From: JACDAE01 sp963744875
GTDB taxonomy: Bacteria > Chloroflexota > Ktedonobacteria > Ktedonobacterales > Ktedonobacteraceae
Assembly: GCA_963744875.1 (NCBI GenBank)
Contig: CAVUVQ010000002.1
Span: 558,001 to 622,000 of the forward strand
Length of the DNA: 64,000 bases
Direction of reading: 5' to 3'
Notes under the pieces: generated by a model
Databases searched by the model: none
What the model was told of the DNA's origin: nothing
Seen by the model: only the letters and a program-made list of their open reading frames with translations
Part shown: piece after piece, positions 43,720 through 52,472 of the stretch
How the letters are laid out: each line of letters opens with the position of its first letter
Position numbering within the stretch: the first letter of the stretch is position 1
Position numbers and translations under genes: made by a program

Positions 43720-44631
43720 GTGCGACGTACAAAGCGAGCGCGATTAGAAAGCGTCGGTACATTGCTGGTGGTTGGCAGTGGCAAAGGCGGGGTCGGCAAA
43801 TCAACGGTCAGTGTCAATCTGGCGGTGGCTCTAGGCAAAAAAGGTGCACGAGTGGGCCTCCTCGACGGCGATGCCTATGGTCCCAGTATCCCAATGATGC
43901 TGGGCGTACGCAGAAAAGCGGCCAGCAAGGGATCAGAGGCTGTCCTTCCTCTAGCCGAACGGAAAGATATCCCGCCCGAAGCGAAGATCAAGCCATTGCC
44001 GCGCTATGGTATTAAGATTATGTCTGTGGGATTTTTCATTGGGGAGGAGCAGGCCGTTGCTCCCATGCCTGATGTGCTGGGAATGCTCATCCGGCAATTG
44101 CTCTACTCGGTCGATTGGGGCGAACTGGATTATCTGATCATTGACCTGCCACCAGGCACCAGTGAGCCACAGGCAACGCTCTGTCGTGAGATGCAGCTCG
44201 ATGGGGCAGTGTTGGTCACAACTCCCCAGGATATTGCCCGCATCGATACGTCCAAAGCTCTGGCAATGTTTCAAGCCGCAAATGTACCTGTATTGGGCCT
44301 TGTGCAGAATATGGATGGCTTTCTCTGTCCTCATTGCGGCGAACGTGTAGATATTTTCCCTCGCAGCCAGGAGGCGCGTATTCTGCTCGATGATCTGCAC
44401 CTTTTGGGCCAGATCCCGCTTGATCCAGCCGCCGTTGTCAGTGGAGATAAGGGACATCCAGTAGTCATAAGCATGCCGGAATCTCCCGTCGCGCAAGCCT
44501 TTATCGGCGTGGCAGAAGAGGTGATTGCTATACTGCAGGCAGCGCACACAACAAACGATGCGCCGACCTCCGCTGAGCCAGTTGATGATAGGGAACAAGG
44601 AAAGCAAGTGGACGATGAAAGAGAAGATTAA
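43720..44631 (+). CDS. Mrp/NBP35-type P-loop ATPase, iron-sulfur carrier
   Basis: GTG 43720 with GGGAGAA upstream gives 303 aa. The deviant Walker A GSGKGGVGKSTVSVNLA, DGDAYGPSIPMMLG, DYLIIDLPPGTSE and NMDGFLCPHCGERV (a CxxC likely to hold a bridging 4Fe-4S cluster) identify the Mrp/ApbC family. These proteins deliver iron-sulfur clusters to target enzymes. The N-terminal DUF59 domain of many Mrp proteins is absent. The Nudix gene overlaps its 3' end. Confidence 0.92.
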   Translation: MRRTKRARLESVGTLLVVGSGKGGVGKSTVSVNLAVALGKKGARVGLLDGDAYGPSIPMMLGVRRKAASKGSEAVLPLAERKDIPPEAKIKPLPRYGIKIMSVGFFIGEEQAVAPMPDVLGMLIRQLLYSVDWGELDYLIIDLPPGTSEPQATLCREMQLDGAVLVTTPQDIARIDTSKALAMFQAANVPVLGLVQNMDGFLCPHCGERVDIFPRSQEARILLDDLHLLGQIPLDPAAVVSGDKGHPVVISMPESPVAQAFIGVAEEVIAILQAAHTTNDAPTSAEPVDDREQGKQVDDERED

Positions 44632-45079
44632 AGGGCTGCTCGCAGGCATTATCTTTCGCTTGATTGCATTGCTCACATTGGGGCAGATCTCGCCGATATT
44701 GAGTGGGTGTGTGATTATCGAGCGTGACGGTAAATTTCTGCTGATTGAGCGCTCTGATGGTCTGGGATATACGATCCCTGGTGGGATTGTGCGCTACAAA
44801 GAAACGCTGGAGCAATGTGTGGTGCGCGAAGCGAGTGAGGAAACAGGCTACAATGTGAAGCTCACAGGTCTCGTTGGCATCTATTCGGCATTAGAGCGCG
44901 ATCCCCGGTTGCGTGCCGTCTCTATCGCCTACAAAGGTGTGATTATCGATGGAGCGGAGCGTGGCTCGGGCGAGGGAAAAACCTGCTGGCATCAACCCGA
45001 AGAAGTCTTTGGACATATGGCCTTTGATTGTGAGCATATGCTAAAAGATTATTTGAGCAACACCCAATGTCTCTCTTAG
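44615..45079 (+). CDS. Nudix hydrolase with hydrophobic N-terminus
   Basis: ATG 44615 overlaps the mrp end by 17 bases; the frame itself is open from 44525, so the start is uncertain. The 154-aa product has a hydrophobic stretch (about residues 7-30) and a complete Nudix box starting at GGIVRYKETLEQC and ending REASEETGY. Nudix enzymes cleave nucleoside diphosphate derivatives. The hydrophobic segment could be a membrane anchor. Substrate unknown. Confidence 0.85.
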   Translation: MKEKIKGLLAGIIFRLIALLTLGQISPILSGCVIIERDGKFLLIERSDGLGYTIPGGIVRYKETLEQCVVREASEETGYNVKLTGLVGIYSALERDPRLRAVSIAYKGVIIDGAERGSGEGKTCWHQPEEVFGHMAFDCEHMLKDYLSNTQCLS

Positions 45080-45120
45080 GGCTGCCCGACTAGCCTGGAC
45101 TCTTGTTCAGTAACAATTTC

Positions 45121-45145
45121 ATGATGTAGGGGTGCCATTCATTAT
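45121..45145 (+). repeat. Solo arm of the GTAGGGGTGCC palindrome (variant)
   Basis: ATGATGTAGGGGTGCCATTC resembles the arms at 23808 and 32718, ending in CATTATCCC instead of TTATAAGCCC. No opposing arm is present. It lies between the Nudix gene and the small CxxC protein gene. Confidence 0.65.
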
Positions 45146-45190
45146 CCCGTGTGCACCCCATTCAACGCAAATAAAAAGAGGAGATCATCA

Positions 45191-45598
45191 ATGCCTATCT
45201 GCCCTATCTGTGATGATACAGGTTTACAAAACTCCGATTCGGAGAATCCCCAATTTTGTTATTGTGCTGCCGGCAAACAGGCACGCCGTCAATGGGAGGC
45301 GAGCCGCTCTGCCAACAGGCAAGGGAAGAATGCCCCCAGGTCGGCAAGCTTTATTGATATTGCCAACCTGGAGCAGGTCAATGCCAGCGTTGATGCGATG
45401 CGTGCATCGCTGCTTGGCTCTGCCGCGTCTGAGCCATCACAGGCTCCGGCAAAGCATCCATCAGTCCAACTGCTCTACCAGGTGGGACATGCCGGGCACG
45501 AAGTCTCCGTAGTGGAGGCGGCGCAGCTCTATGATCTGGCGAAGGCACTGGAGGGATTTTTGGGTGGATTGCCAATGGGACGTAGTGGCAAGCGCTGA
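45191..45598 (+). CDS. Small CxxC protein of unknown function
   Basis: ATG 45191 with GAGGAG eight bases upstream gives 135 aa. The N-terminus has CPICDDTG and CYC after 20 residues, a pattern suggesting a small zinc ribbon. The middle is rich in A, S and R, and the C-terminus is helical (VVEAAQLYDLAKALEGFLGG). I do not recognise the family. It is convergent with menG, with 12 bp between the stops. Confidence 0.6.
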   Translation: MPICPICDDTGLQNSDSENPQFCYCAAGKQARRQWEASRSANRQGKNAPRSASFIDIANLEQVNASVDAMRASLLGSAASEPSQAPAKHPSVQLLYQVGHAGHEVSVVEAAQLYDLAKALEGFLGGLPMGRSGKR

Positions 45599-45610
45599 TT
45601 TAGCTTGCTA

Positions 45611-46354
45611 CTATTCCGCTTTCGTCCCAACATGAATAGCAACAATACCCCTGCTAGGCTGATAAAAGCGCACATCGCTCCAGCCCACTTCCTCCATCAT
45701 CATCTTTAATGTTGGAGCATCTGGGAAGGTCGTCAGCGAATTGGGCAGGTAGTTATACTCCTCAAATGCTTTCCCTATCAGCGTCCCGAAGAGAGGGGCC
45801 AGCTTATAGAAGTAGAGGTAGAACAATCCTCCGAAGATTTTGCCGGGTGGGTGACTGATCTCCAGGCAGACAACTCGTCCTCCTGGTCGCACCACGCGCA
45901 GCATTTCGCGGAAACCCTGGCGAATATCGGTTAGATTGCGTACGGTAAAGGCGGAGCAGCAGCCATCGACGCTGTTGTCCGGTAGATCGATGTGTTCAGC
46001 GTCGCCCACGCGTAGATCAATACGATCCTGTAATCCCAATCGGACCAGTTTACTACGTCCCTGCTCCAGCATTTCCGGCGTGATGTCCATCCCGATCATA
46101 TGGGTTCCCGGTCCAGAACCACGAATGACGGCGATGGAGAGGTCGGCGGTCCCTGCTCCAAGATCAAGACCTGTTTCACCTGTGCCCAGAGCCAGGTAGC
46201 GGGCTGCACGGGCACGCCAATAGCGATCAAGGCCAAAGCTCATCAAACGGTTCATCGGATCATAGATACGCGCAATGCGACCGAAAAGGCGTTGCACGTA
46301 AGGGCGCTTGCCCCCCGTCTCTTTAAACTTTTCTTCTAGTGATATTCTTGCCAT
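45611..46354 (-). CDS. menG: Demethylmenaquinone methyltransferase
   Basis: The 247-aa protein has the UbiE/MenG signatures YDPMNRLMSFGLDRYWR and FTVRNLTDIRQGFREMLRVV, with SAM motif I LDLGAGTADLSI and the post-II GGRVVCLEISHPPG. It performs the last methylation in menaquinone synthesis, using SAM. The polyprenyl diphosphate synthase gene lies just upstream on the same strand, fitting a quinone side-chain partnership. The ribosome-binding GGAG lies inside a solo palindrome arm (46356-46394) that fills the short gap. Confidence 0.92.
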   Translation of the reverse strand: MARISLEEKFKETGGKRPYVQRLFGRIARIYDPMNRLMSFGLDRYWRARAARYLALGTGETGLDLGAGTADLSIAVIRGSGPGTHMIGMDITPEMLEQGRSKLVRLGLQDRIDLRVGDAEHIDLPDNSVDGCCSAFTVRNLTDIRQGFREMLRVVRPGGRVVCLEISHPPGKIFGGLFYLYFYKLAPLFGTLIGKAFEEYNYLPNSLTTFPDAPTLKMMMEEVGWSDVRFYQPSRGIVAIHVGTKAE

Positions 46355-46355
46355 G

Positions 46356-46394
46356 ATATTGACACTCCAACGGGCGCGATAAATCGGGCCCCTA
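46356..46394 (-). repeat. Solo arm of the GTAGGG...CCCGAT family
   Basis: On the minus strand this reads GTAGGGGCCCGATTTATCGC and then GCCCGTTGGAGTGTCAA. It resembles one arm of the palindromes at 37945/54613 followed by the GTTGGAGT flank of the composite element, shrunk to about 38 bp. Its GGAG is the likely Shine-Dalgarno of menG. Confidence 0.55.
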
Positions 46395-46397
46395 CAA

Positions 46398-47384
46398 TTA
46401 ATTTTTGCGCCTCACGACGAAGTCAATTAGCTCATCTAGCACGTCGCGGTTCTTGGATTCAGGGAAGTGGTGGAGTGCTTCACGTGCTTTTTGTGCATAT
46501 GTCTGGGCGTCTTCCTGGGATTGCCTGATGCCATGGCCTTCCGTCACACTTGCGATCACGGCCTGTATCTCTTCCTCGGATTGTGCGGCTCCATTGAGCA
46601 ATGGTTGGACTTTTTGCGCCAGACCATCAGACTGTTCCTGCAATGCATAGATCAGCGGGAGCGTCACCATACCCTGGCGCAGATCGTTGCCAGCCGGTTT
46701 CCCGATCGTTGATTGGTCTTCGGTATAGTCCAGAATGTCGTCGATGATCTGGAACGCAATGCCCAGGTTTATGCCATAATCGTAGAGGAACACGATCTCT
46801 TCGTCCGTTGCCCCACTGACTATTGCACCACCTTTGCTGCAAGCAGCGATGAGACAGGCCGTTTTATGCTTAATTTTCTCGTAGTACGTTTCGACGCTGA
46901 GATCGATACGTCCGGCAGTCATTATCTCCAGAATAGTCCCTTCACAGACGGTCGCAACCGTATCGGAGAAGAGATGGTCAATGCGAAAATCTTCAACGTC
47001 GGCAATCAACCCGGCAGTCTTCGCTAAGTAATAATCACCGAGCAGGATAGCGATTTTATCGCCCCACACCGCATTGACGGTCGGATTTCCACGCCGTGTT
47101 TTTGCCTCATCGATAATATCATCGTGGATAAGGGTCGCCAGATGCACCATCTCATAAGCAACACTAAGAGGAAGCAGTTTATCAAAACGATATGTATTTA
47201 ACTTCCCCGCGAGCAAGGTGATCGCTGTTCGCAGACGTTTTCCAGGGGACGCAATTGCATGCATTGATGCAGAATTGAGGATATCAAGCCCTGATGTCGC
47301 TCGTTCCTGAAATGTAATATCTACCTGTTCGAGATCATCCTGTATATCCGCAAACAATCGGCTCAATGTGGCCGTACTATTCAT
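46398..47384 (-). CDS. Trans-polyprenyl diphosphate synthase (quinone side chain)
   Basis: ATG 47384 gives 328 aa. It shows the first Asp-rich motif LIHDDIIDEAKTRRG, the second DDILDYTED, and KRLRTAITLLAG near the N-terminus, the usual isoprenyl synthase set. The product is probably the hepta- to nonaprenyl tail of menaquinone, since menG follows. Chain length cannot be read reliably. The frame is open upstream to 47468 but the ATG at 47384 follows GGAG by eleven bases and matches normal length. Confidence 0.9.
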   Translation of the reverse strand: MNSTATLSRLFADIQDDLEQVDITFQERATSGLDILNSASMHAIASPGKRLRTAITLLAGKLNTYRFDKLLPLSVAYEMVHLATLIHDDIIDEAKTRRGNPTVNAVWGDKIAILLGDYYLAKTAGLIADVEDFRIDHLFSDTVATVCEGTILEIMTAGRIDLSVETYYEKIKHKTACLIAACSKGGAIVSGATDEEIVFLYDYGINLGIAFQIIDDILDYTEDQSTIGKPAGNDLRQGMVTLPLIYALQEQSDGLAQKVQPLLNGAAQSEEEIQAVIASVTEGHGIRQSQEDAQTYAQKAREALHHFPESKNRDVLDELIDFVVRRKN

Positions 47385-47579
47385 GATACAAAAAACTCCA
47401 TTTCGCATTCTTCTGGCACATGCCCTGCCTGGATGAAGAGGTGCTTTATCCATTGGAACACGCCACAACTTCCCACGAAGTTTATAGCAGGCTCTCTTAG
47501 ATTATAGCGCGTATCGTCTATAAACTCATAGGGTATAGGCATCTAAATCTCGCTACAGATGTGCCGCCGCCGCTATTAA

Positions 47580-48533
47580 CTACACATCAGACGTTGTGTC
47601 AACCTCAATCAGGTCTTCCTGTACATATCCTGCTGTCAGGCCAGCGTCATCAAGAGCATCAAGCGCCGTACTGTACTCACTCCACGTCAGGCGACGATTG
47701 AGAACAGGATCATTGACGGCTTTCCACGCCGGAAAATACTGGTCCATCAGGCTGACAGGTGTATCAGAACCCAGTTCATCGGCGATCCAGTGCAGCACAT
47801 CACCTGTTCCAGAGATGTCTTCCGGCATAACAAGGTGACGTATTAACAGGCCACGGCGTGCAATGCCTTCTTCATCGAGTTGTAGGGGACCAACTTGGCG
47901 ATACATCTCGCGCAATGTTATCTGATTATGATCCACATACCTGGGCATTTTAGAGGTGCGGAGCGCGTTTTTGTTGTCGGCATATTTGGCATCGGGAAGA
48001 TAAATGTCAACGACGCCATCCAGAAGCTGGAGCGTTTCCAGGTTCTCGTAGCCCGCGCAATTGTAGACGAGGGGCAAGCGTAGACCCTTGCCACAGGCGA
48101 CTACAAGCGCTGCGAGAATCTGAGGCACGAAATGTGTTGGTGTGACGAGGTCGAGGTTATGGCACTGCTTTTTCTGTAGGTAGAGCATCATATCAGCCAG
48201 CCGTTCGGGACCAACCCTGTGCCCCAGGCCACCCTGGCTGAGCGAGAAGTTCTGACAATAGGTGCAGCGTGCCTGGCAGTAGCCAAAGAAAATTGTGCCA
48301 GCTCCACGTGTGCCGCTAATCGGTGGCTCTTCGCGTCTGTGTACATTCCATGATGCAACGATGGCCTCTGTACCTGAGCGGCAGACGCCAGTTTTGCCAG
48401 CGATCCGATCGCAGCGACAATTTTGTGGGCAGATCGTACAACTTCGTAGTACTTCCCACGCTGCTGCCGCTCGTTCTGCCAATTCACCAGTTTCATAAAG
48501 CTGAAGATAGCTGGGATAGAGGGAAGTGGACAT
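47580..48533 (-). CDS. Radical SAM protein, PflA-related
   Basis: I choose ATG 48533 with GGAG nine bases upstream; 317 aa. It has an N-terminal cysteine cluster (CTICPQNCRCDR, then GVC) and the radical SAM motif GYCQARCTYCQNF (CxxxCxxC). The set CxxCxxxC upstream of the SAM motif is known from PflA-like proteins of the AmmeMemoRadiSam-type neighbourhood, but here neither the AMMECR1 nor MEMO gene is present. The substrate is unknown. The gene lies 195 bp upstream of the polyprenyl synthase on the same strand. Confidence 0.85.
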   Translation of the reverse strand: MSTSLYPSYLQLYETGELAERAAAAWEVLRSCTICPQNCRCDRIAGKTGVCRSGTEAIVASWNVHRREEPPISGTRGAGTIFFGYCQARCTYCQNFSLSQGGLGHRVGPERLADMMLYLQKKQCHNLDLVTPTHFVPQILAALVVACGKGLRLPLVYNCAGYENLETLQLLDGVVDIYLPDAKYADNKNALRTSKMPRYVDHNQITLREMYRQVGPLQLDEEGIARRGLLIRHLVMPEDISGTGDVLHWIADELGSDTPVSLMDQYFPAWKAVNDPVLNRRLTWSEYSTALDALDDAGLTAGYVQEDLIEVDTTSDV

Positions 48534-48576
48534 TGTGCCTGTCTCCATTGAAAAAATGGTATGTTAAAATTGTATG

Positions 48577-48677
48577 TAATATGGTAGGGACCCGATTGTA
48601 TCGCGTCCGCAATTCATTGACCTATGGGTGGGGTCGATAAATCGCGGACGCGATACAATCGGGTCCCTACCATATTA
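48577..48677. repeat. Palindrome GTAGGGACCC...GGGTCCCTAC with 34-bp perfect arms
   Basis: Arms at 48577-48610 and 48644-48677 are exact complements around a 33-base loop. The inner arm GATTGTATCGCGTCCGC is shared with the core of the composite elements, but the outer flanks of those elements are absent. It lies at the 3' end of the arginine-rich gene and, as read, provides that gene's last codons. Confidence 0.9.
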
Positions 48678-50071
48678 TGTTGTGGGCCACTTATAGCCGC
48701 GTTGTGATGGTCTGGGACCTTTGACGCCCCGGACTTTCTCTTTTGTGTCTCCAGTTTTCCTGTTACGTACCGTTGCGCTAGCGCTCCGCGTACGAGGTTT
48801 TTGGAGGGTTTGTCTTCAGCCTCAGCCTCAGGTGCGGTTGCATCGATCTCGGCGTCAGATACAGGTGCATCGACTTCGACCAATTGTGCAGCGTCCGTTG
48901 CGACGTTTTGTGTTGTGTCTACATCTTTTGCCCCTGGCTGGATGTTCCCAACGAGACTTTCGGTATCATCAGTGACCTCTGTCCAGAAGCGAGCTTCCTG
49001 GCGTTGCAGTGGACGTGGGCCTTTAATGACGCGACCATCGGGTAGGCGTGTAACATGGCGCTCTTCCTCTTCATGTTGTCGAGGCTTGCCCCGTGAGACA
49101 TTCCCTTCTGGCCTACTACTTCGACGAGGTATGTCACGTGGTGCGGGACGATCCTCATTGTTGTTAAAGCGTTCGTAATCGCCCTCAAACTGTTCATTGT
49201 AAGAGGTGCGAGATGAATGCTCTTGCTGCTCCTCTGGCGAAGCTTCACGACGCGTCCATGTACGGCTTTGCCAGCGGGGATTACGCGTGTCAGAGCCAGG
49301 ACGTGGACTATATTGTCCTGTTGGTCCCCGGCGGTTATTCGAGAATGGGCGTTCGTTGCGCTCAAAATCAGGGCGTCGATTGTCTCTTCCCCGGTCTTGA
49401 CTCTGAAAGCGCTCGTCTCGATTTCCTGGACGATTAGTATCACGTCGATAGTCTGGTCGCGCCCCTGGCCCCGATCGCTCATCAGGACGAGAATTGTCAT
49501 AAGGTCGTCGTGCTCCGGGACGAGCGTTGTCATAAGGTCTGCGCTCGCCGGGATGAGCATTGTCATAAGGTCGTCGTTCACCGGGGCGGGAATTGTCGTA
49601 AGGTCTGCGCTCGCCGGGACGAGCGTTGTCATAAGGTCGCCGTTCGCCAGGGCGGGAATTGTCGTAAGGTTGCCGATTTGTGTTGTTTGGGTTAAAGGAG
49701 CGTGCGCGTGGATTCCGAGGACCATTGGGATCGTCGGAGGTGCGCTCGAAGCTGCGGGGATTGTCCCGATAGTGCTCCTGTCGGTTGTTATAGGGTCTGC
49801 TGCCACCATGACCATTCTGTGAGGAGGAATACTCTGATGGTTGCTGATTATTGCGCCAGTTATTACGGGGTGGCTGCCCATTGTTGCTACGTGAACGATA
49901 GTCCGCGTGCTTCTGCTGTGCTCCGGATTCCCACGCGCGATCAACTGTTTCGCGGTTCAGGCGTGGTCGTGCCGGGTGCGATGATCGCTCTTCTCCATAG
50001 TTGTTTGAGGATCGGTCACGAAATGACGGGCGCGAGTCATCTCGTCGTTGCTTGTTGAATTCTCTGGTCAT
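48614..50071 (-). CDS. Arginine/asparagine-rich repeat protein, probably disordered
   Basis: ATG 50071 (AAAGGA upstream) gives 485 aa. The N-terminal two thirds are extremely rich in R, N, P, D and G, with about six copies of RPYDNxRPGER. The C-terminal third is acidic (about 390-445). It looks like an RNA-binding or phase-separating protein, but I recognise no family. The end is uncertain: as read, the last 20 residues come from the palindrome. If one G were missing in the homopolymer at 48727-48730, the other frame would give GPRPSQRGYKWPTT and stop at the palindrome edge. Two other frames are also open over the repeats, so this frame is favoured mainly by its start signal and C-terminal composition. 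Confidence 0.6.
   Translation of the reverse strand: MTREFNKQRRDDSRPSFRDRSSNNYGEERSSHPARPRLNRETVDRAWESGAQQKHADYRSRSNNGQPPRNNWRNNQQPSEYSSSQNGHGGSRPYNNRQEHYRDNPRSFERTSDDPNGPRNPRARSFNPNNTNRQPYDNSRPGERRPYDNARPGERRPYDNSRPGERRPYDNAHPGERRPYDNARPGARRPYDNSRPDERSGPGARPDYRRDTNRPGNRDERFQSQDRGRDNRRPDFERNERPFSNNRRGPTGQYSPRPGSDTRNPRWQSRTWTRREASPEEQQEHSSRTSYNEQFEGDYERFNNNEDRPAPRDIPRRSSRPEGNVSRGKPRQHEEEERHVTRLPDGRVIKGPRPLQRQEARFWTEVTDDTESLVGNIQPGAKDVDTTQNVATDAAQLVEVDAPVSDAEIDATAPEAEAEDKPSKNLVRGALAQRYVTGKLETQKRKSGASKVPDHHNAAISGPQHNMVGTRLYRVRDLSTPPIGQ
49478..49675 (-). repeat. In-gene tandem repeat, about 36-bp unit
   Basis: Five to six copies of a roughly 36-bp unit encode RPYDNSRPGER and variants (S/A/H, E/A). 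Unit length is a multiple of three, so slippage would keep the frame. Confidence 0.85.
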
Positions 50072-50305
50072 AAATCCTTTCACGGTCGAGCCGTATGGGG
50101 GTTGGTGCTGTATTAAGTGGTGGTTAGATCGGCAAAATCCTTAAAAAAACTGCCTCTCGTTGGCTTGTTTCGCACCTACTTTAGAAAGCTTGACGCGCTA
50201 TTATTTTCTATACTGCAAATGGCTGGTTGCATGGGGGCACGTCTCCCTTATTATAACACATAATGGCTGTAAAAAGTATAGCGACTACCTTCTCGTGCTC
50301 AAAAT

Positions 50306-51316
50306 TCATTTAACTGGTGTTGGTGTTGGTACTGGTGGTACTGAACCATCAAGTAAAGGCACGCCGATAAATTGCGTTTGTGAGCTACCAAACATCGCTA
50401 GCGTGTTGTTTTGGAGTTCATCCGGTAAGAGAGGACGCAACATGACCGTATAATATTGATTATTTTCAAAAAAATCTCCCTGCTGTTTTCCATTCAATGC
50501 CGCTTCAATGCTTTGTATCTGCCCTGTATTCAAGAGGATTGCATGTGCTGGAATGGTGAATTGCAGGCAAGGCACGGTTGGATTAGAACTGACATCATCT
50601 TCAGGAATAACTCCACATTCAAATGTTGCCGCCTGTGCCAGCGTGAAGTCGGAAATGGGCCAGTTGGGGATCGTCTGTTGCAGGTTGGCGCTGAATGTCT
50701 GGTAGGTGAGCAGCGCAAATGTCCTTCCCTGATATGCCGTGGTCGGTCCCTCTAACGTGTGGGAGATCGTTGCGAGTGCTTTTCCCAGGCGCTGATATTC
50801 ATCTTTATCTTGCGCACTCGCTGGTTGACTGCCAAACGCACCATACATCAATTCCAGGTGCTTGCCATTGATATTCACATCCAGAAAGGTGGCGTCCTGA
50901 TCTGGAATATCGAAGAATAACTGACGCTTGAATGTGAGTAGCCCGTCCGTATCCACGAGGGTGTTGAGTAATTGCTGCAAGGTAGTGGTATCGAGCTTGC
51001 CTTGCTGCTTCAAGCCCAGAATATACGTTCCATCACCATAGATGCTGAGTTGGGGACCCAGATTAAACGTTCCTTTTTCACCACCTCCGTAAAACGTTCG
51101 TATAAGCACCTCGTTCGCACTGGTATTGTATGTGATCTGTTGTTGCGTCGATGATCCGGTAAATGTAGTGCTCTGGCCGCTCTGTGGTGTTGAGACAGTC
51201 GAAGTGTCGCAACTGGCAAAGAGTAGTGCTATACATACGATGCTCAGCAAGAGAAGAGCTGTTGGCAGGTGTTTTTGCTCCTGCTCCTCTTGCTTATGTA
51301 GGAACGCTTTAAACAT
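50306..51316 (-). CDS. Putative lipoprotein of unknown function
   Basis: The 336-aa protein has a cytoplasmic start of about 17 residues, a hydrophobic helix and a lipobox-like LLFASC at about residues 32-37, followed by a S/T/Q-rich linker typical of exported lipoproteins. The mature part is a single domain with YGDGTYILGLKQQGKLD, possibly a beta-rich fold, and ends in a P/T tail. I recognise no family. AGGAG lies just upstream of the ATG. It follows speB by 88 bp on the same strand but function does not suggest a link. Confidence 0.7.
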   Translation of the reverse strand: MFKAFLHKQEEQEQKHLPTALLLLSIVCIALLFASCDTSTVSTPQSGQSTTFTGSSTQQQITYNTSANEVLIRTFYGGGEKGTFNLGPQLSIYGDGTYILGLKQQGKLDTTTLQQLLNTLVDTDGLLTFKRQLFFDIPDQDATFLDVNINGKHLELMYGAFGSQPASAQDKDEYQRLGKALATISHTLEGPTTAYQGRTFALLTYQTFSANLQQTIPNWPISDFTLAQAATFECGVIPEDDVSSNPTVPCLQFTIPAHAILLNTGQIQSIEAALNGKQQGDFFENNQYYTVMLRPLLPDELQNNTLAMFGSSQTQFIGVPLLDGSVPPVPTPTPVK

Positions 51317-51404
51317 TGGCTCCTATGTGCGTCCTTTCCTGACTTCTCTGATTTGCGCAATTTTAAGTGCTTCTCGTATTGGTGAGAATCTTGTCTCTCC
51401 TATT

Positions 51405-52301
51405 CTAACGAGAAACTATGCTATTAGTTGCAGATGAAAAAAAGCGATAGCCGATCATCTTATAGACCAGCCTGGCCGCCAGAAAATCTGCCCGCACCTG
51501 GCCCGGCATTGGACATAATTCAACAACATCCATACCAACAATAGTTGTGCGTGCGCATATCTCACGGAAGAGGTCCAGCACCTGGTACCAGGAAAGGCCG
51601 CCGGGTTCGGGCGTTCCTACCGCAGGCATCTCGCCGGGATCGAAGGCGTCCAGGTCGATGGTAACATAGGTGTGTGCGCTCAGCCGTTCCCAGGGAATAG
51701 CGGCAATTCCTCTTGCTATCTGATAGGCCCATACAATAGAAACGTTGGGACGCGTTTTCATGAACTCAGCTTCTTCGGGGCTGAAGCTACGAATACCAAT
51801 CTCCAGCAGGGGAATACCCATATCGACGACACGGCGTTCGATGGAGGCGTGCGAAAGTGGTGTTCCCTCATATTCGTCGCGTAGATCCCCATGAGCATCA
51901 ATATGAACGACTGTAAGGTCAGGATACTGCTCATGTACCGCCGCAATGACAGGTGCCGAAAGGGAGTGCTCACCACCGAGCGTCAGTGGAAGCTGACCCT
52001 GTCGCAATACTTCACGTACCGCATTTCCTGTAGCTTGCAATGCCGCAGCGTGATCCATGCCGCTATAATCTAAAAGTGGCCGGGTGTAGACTCCAGCTTC
52101 AATTGGGCAACAATCCAACTCCTCATCATAAAGCTCCATCTGGCTTGATGCATCTAGAATAGCCTGCGGTCCATGCTCTGTGCCTTTCATATAGCACACG
52201 CTATATTCAAGCGGGGCCGGGATAATAGTGACTTGTGCTGTAGCCGGGTCGCAATAGGGGGCGTCGGGTGCGCCAAACTGTGTGATATGTGCTTCTTCCA
52301 C
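51405..52301 (-). CDS. speB: Agmatinase-type ureohydrolase
   Basis: The 298-aa protein has all arginase/agmatinase metal-ligand motifs: LTLGGEHSLS, VHIDAHGDLRDEYEG, SHAS and VTIDLDAFDPGEMPAVGTPEPGG. Agmatinase hydrolyses agmatine to putrescine and urea with two Mn2+. The start is GTG with a weak ribosome-binding site. Neighbouring speD and a DHS-like gene on the same strand support a polyamine role over arginase. A terminator separates it from speD, so it probably has its own promoter. Confidence 0.92.
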   Translation of the reverse strand: MEEAHITQFGAPDAPYCDPATAQVTIIPAPLEYSVCYMKGTEHGPQAILDASSQMELYDEELDCCPIEAGVYTRPLLDYSGMDHAAALQATGNAVREVLRQGQLPLTLGGEHSLSAPVIAAVHEQYPDLTVVHIDAHGDLRDEYEGTPLSHASIERRVVDMGIPLLEIGIRSFSPEEAEFMKTRPNVSIVWAYQIARGIAAIPWERLSAHTYVTIDLDAFDPGEMPAVGTPEPGGLSWYQVLDLFREICARTTIVGMDVVELCPMPGQVRADFLAARLVYKMIGYRFFSSATNSIVSR

Positions 52302-52369
52302 GCTTGTTGCTGCTCTTTTCTTGTTCCCAGGTAGGACATATTCTCGTTAATTATTATGCCACATTACTC

Positions 52370-52417
52370 TAAAAAGAAGGATGAGGCACTTCTCATAAAA
52401 TGAAGAGCGCCTCATCC
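52370..52417 (-). terminator. Intrinsic terminator of speD
   Basis: On the minus strand GGATGAGGC pairs with GCCTCATCC, extended inwards by TCTTCAT / ATGAGAA, and is followed by TTCTTTTT. This is a complete Rho-independent terminator downstream of speD. Confidence 0.8.
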
Positions 52418-52472
52418 ACCATAGTCATTGCTCACAACGTTGAACGTTGCTAGCTTCGTACGTTTATTGCCT

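Noticed and set aside
48919..49944. 341-codon frame on the same strand as the arginine-rich gene
   Set aside because: It is the shadow created by a 36-bp repeat; composition (T, I, P, M-rich) is unlike a folded protein and the alternative frame has the better start site.
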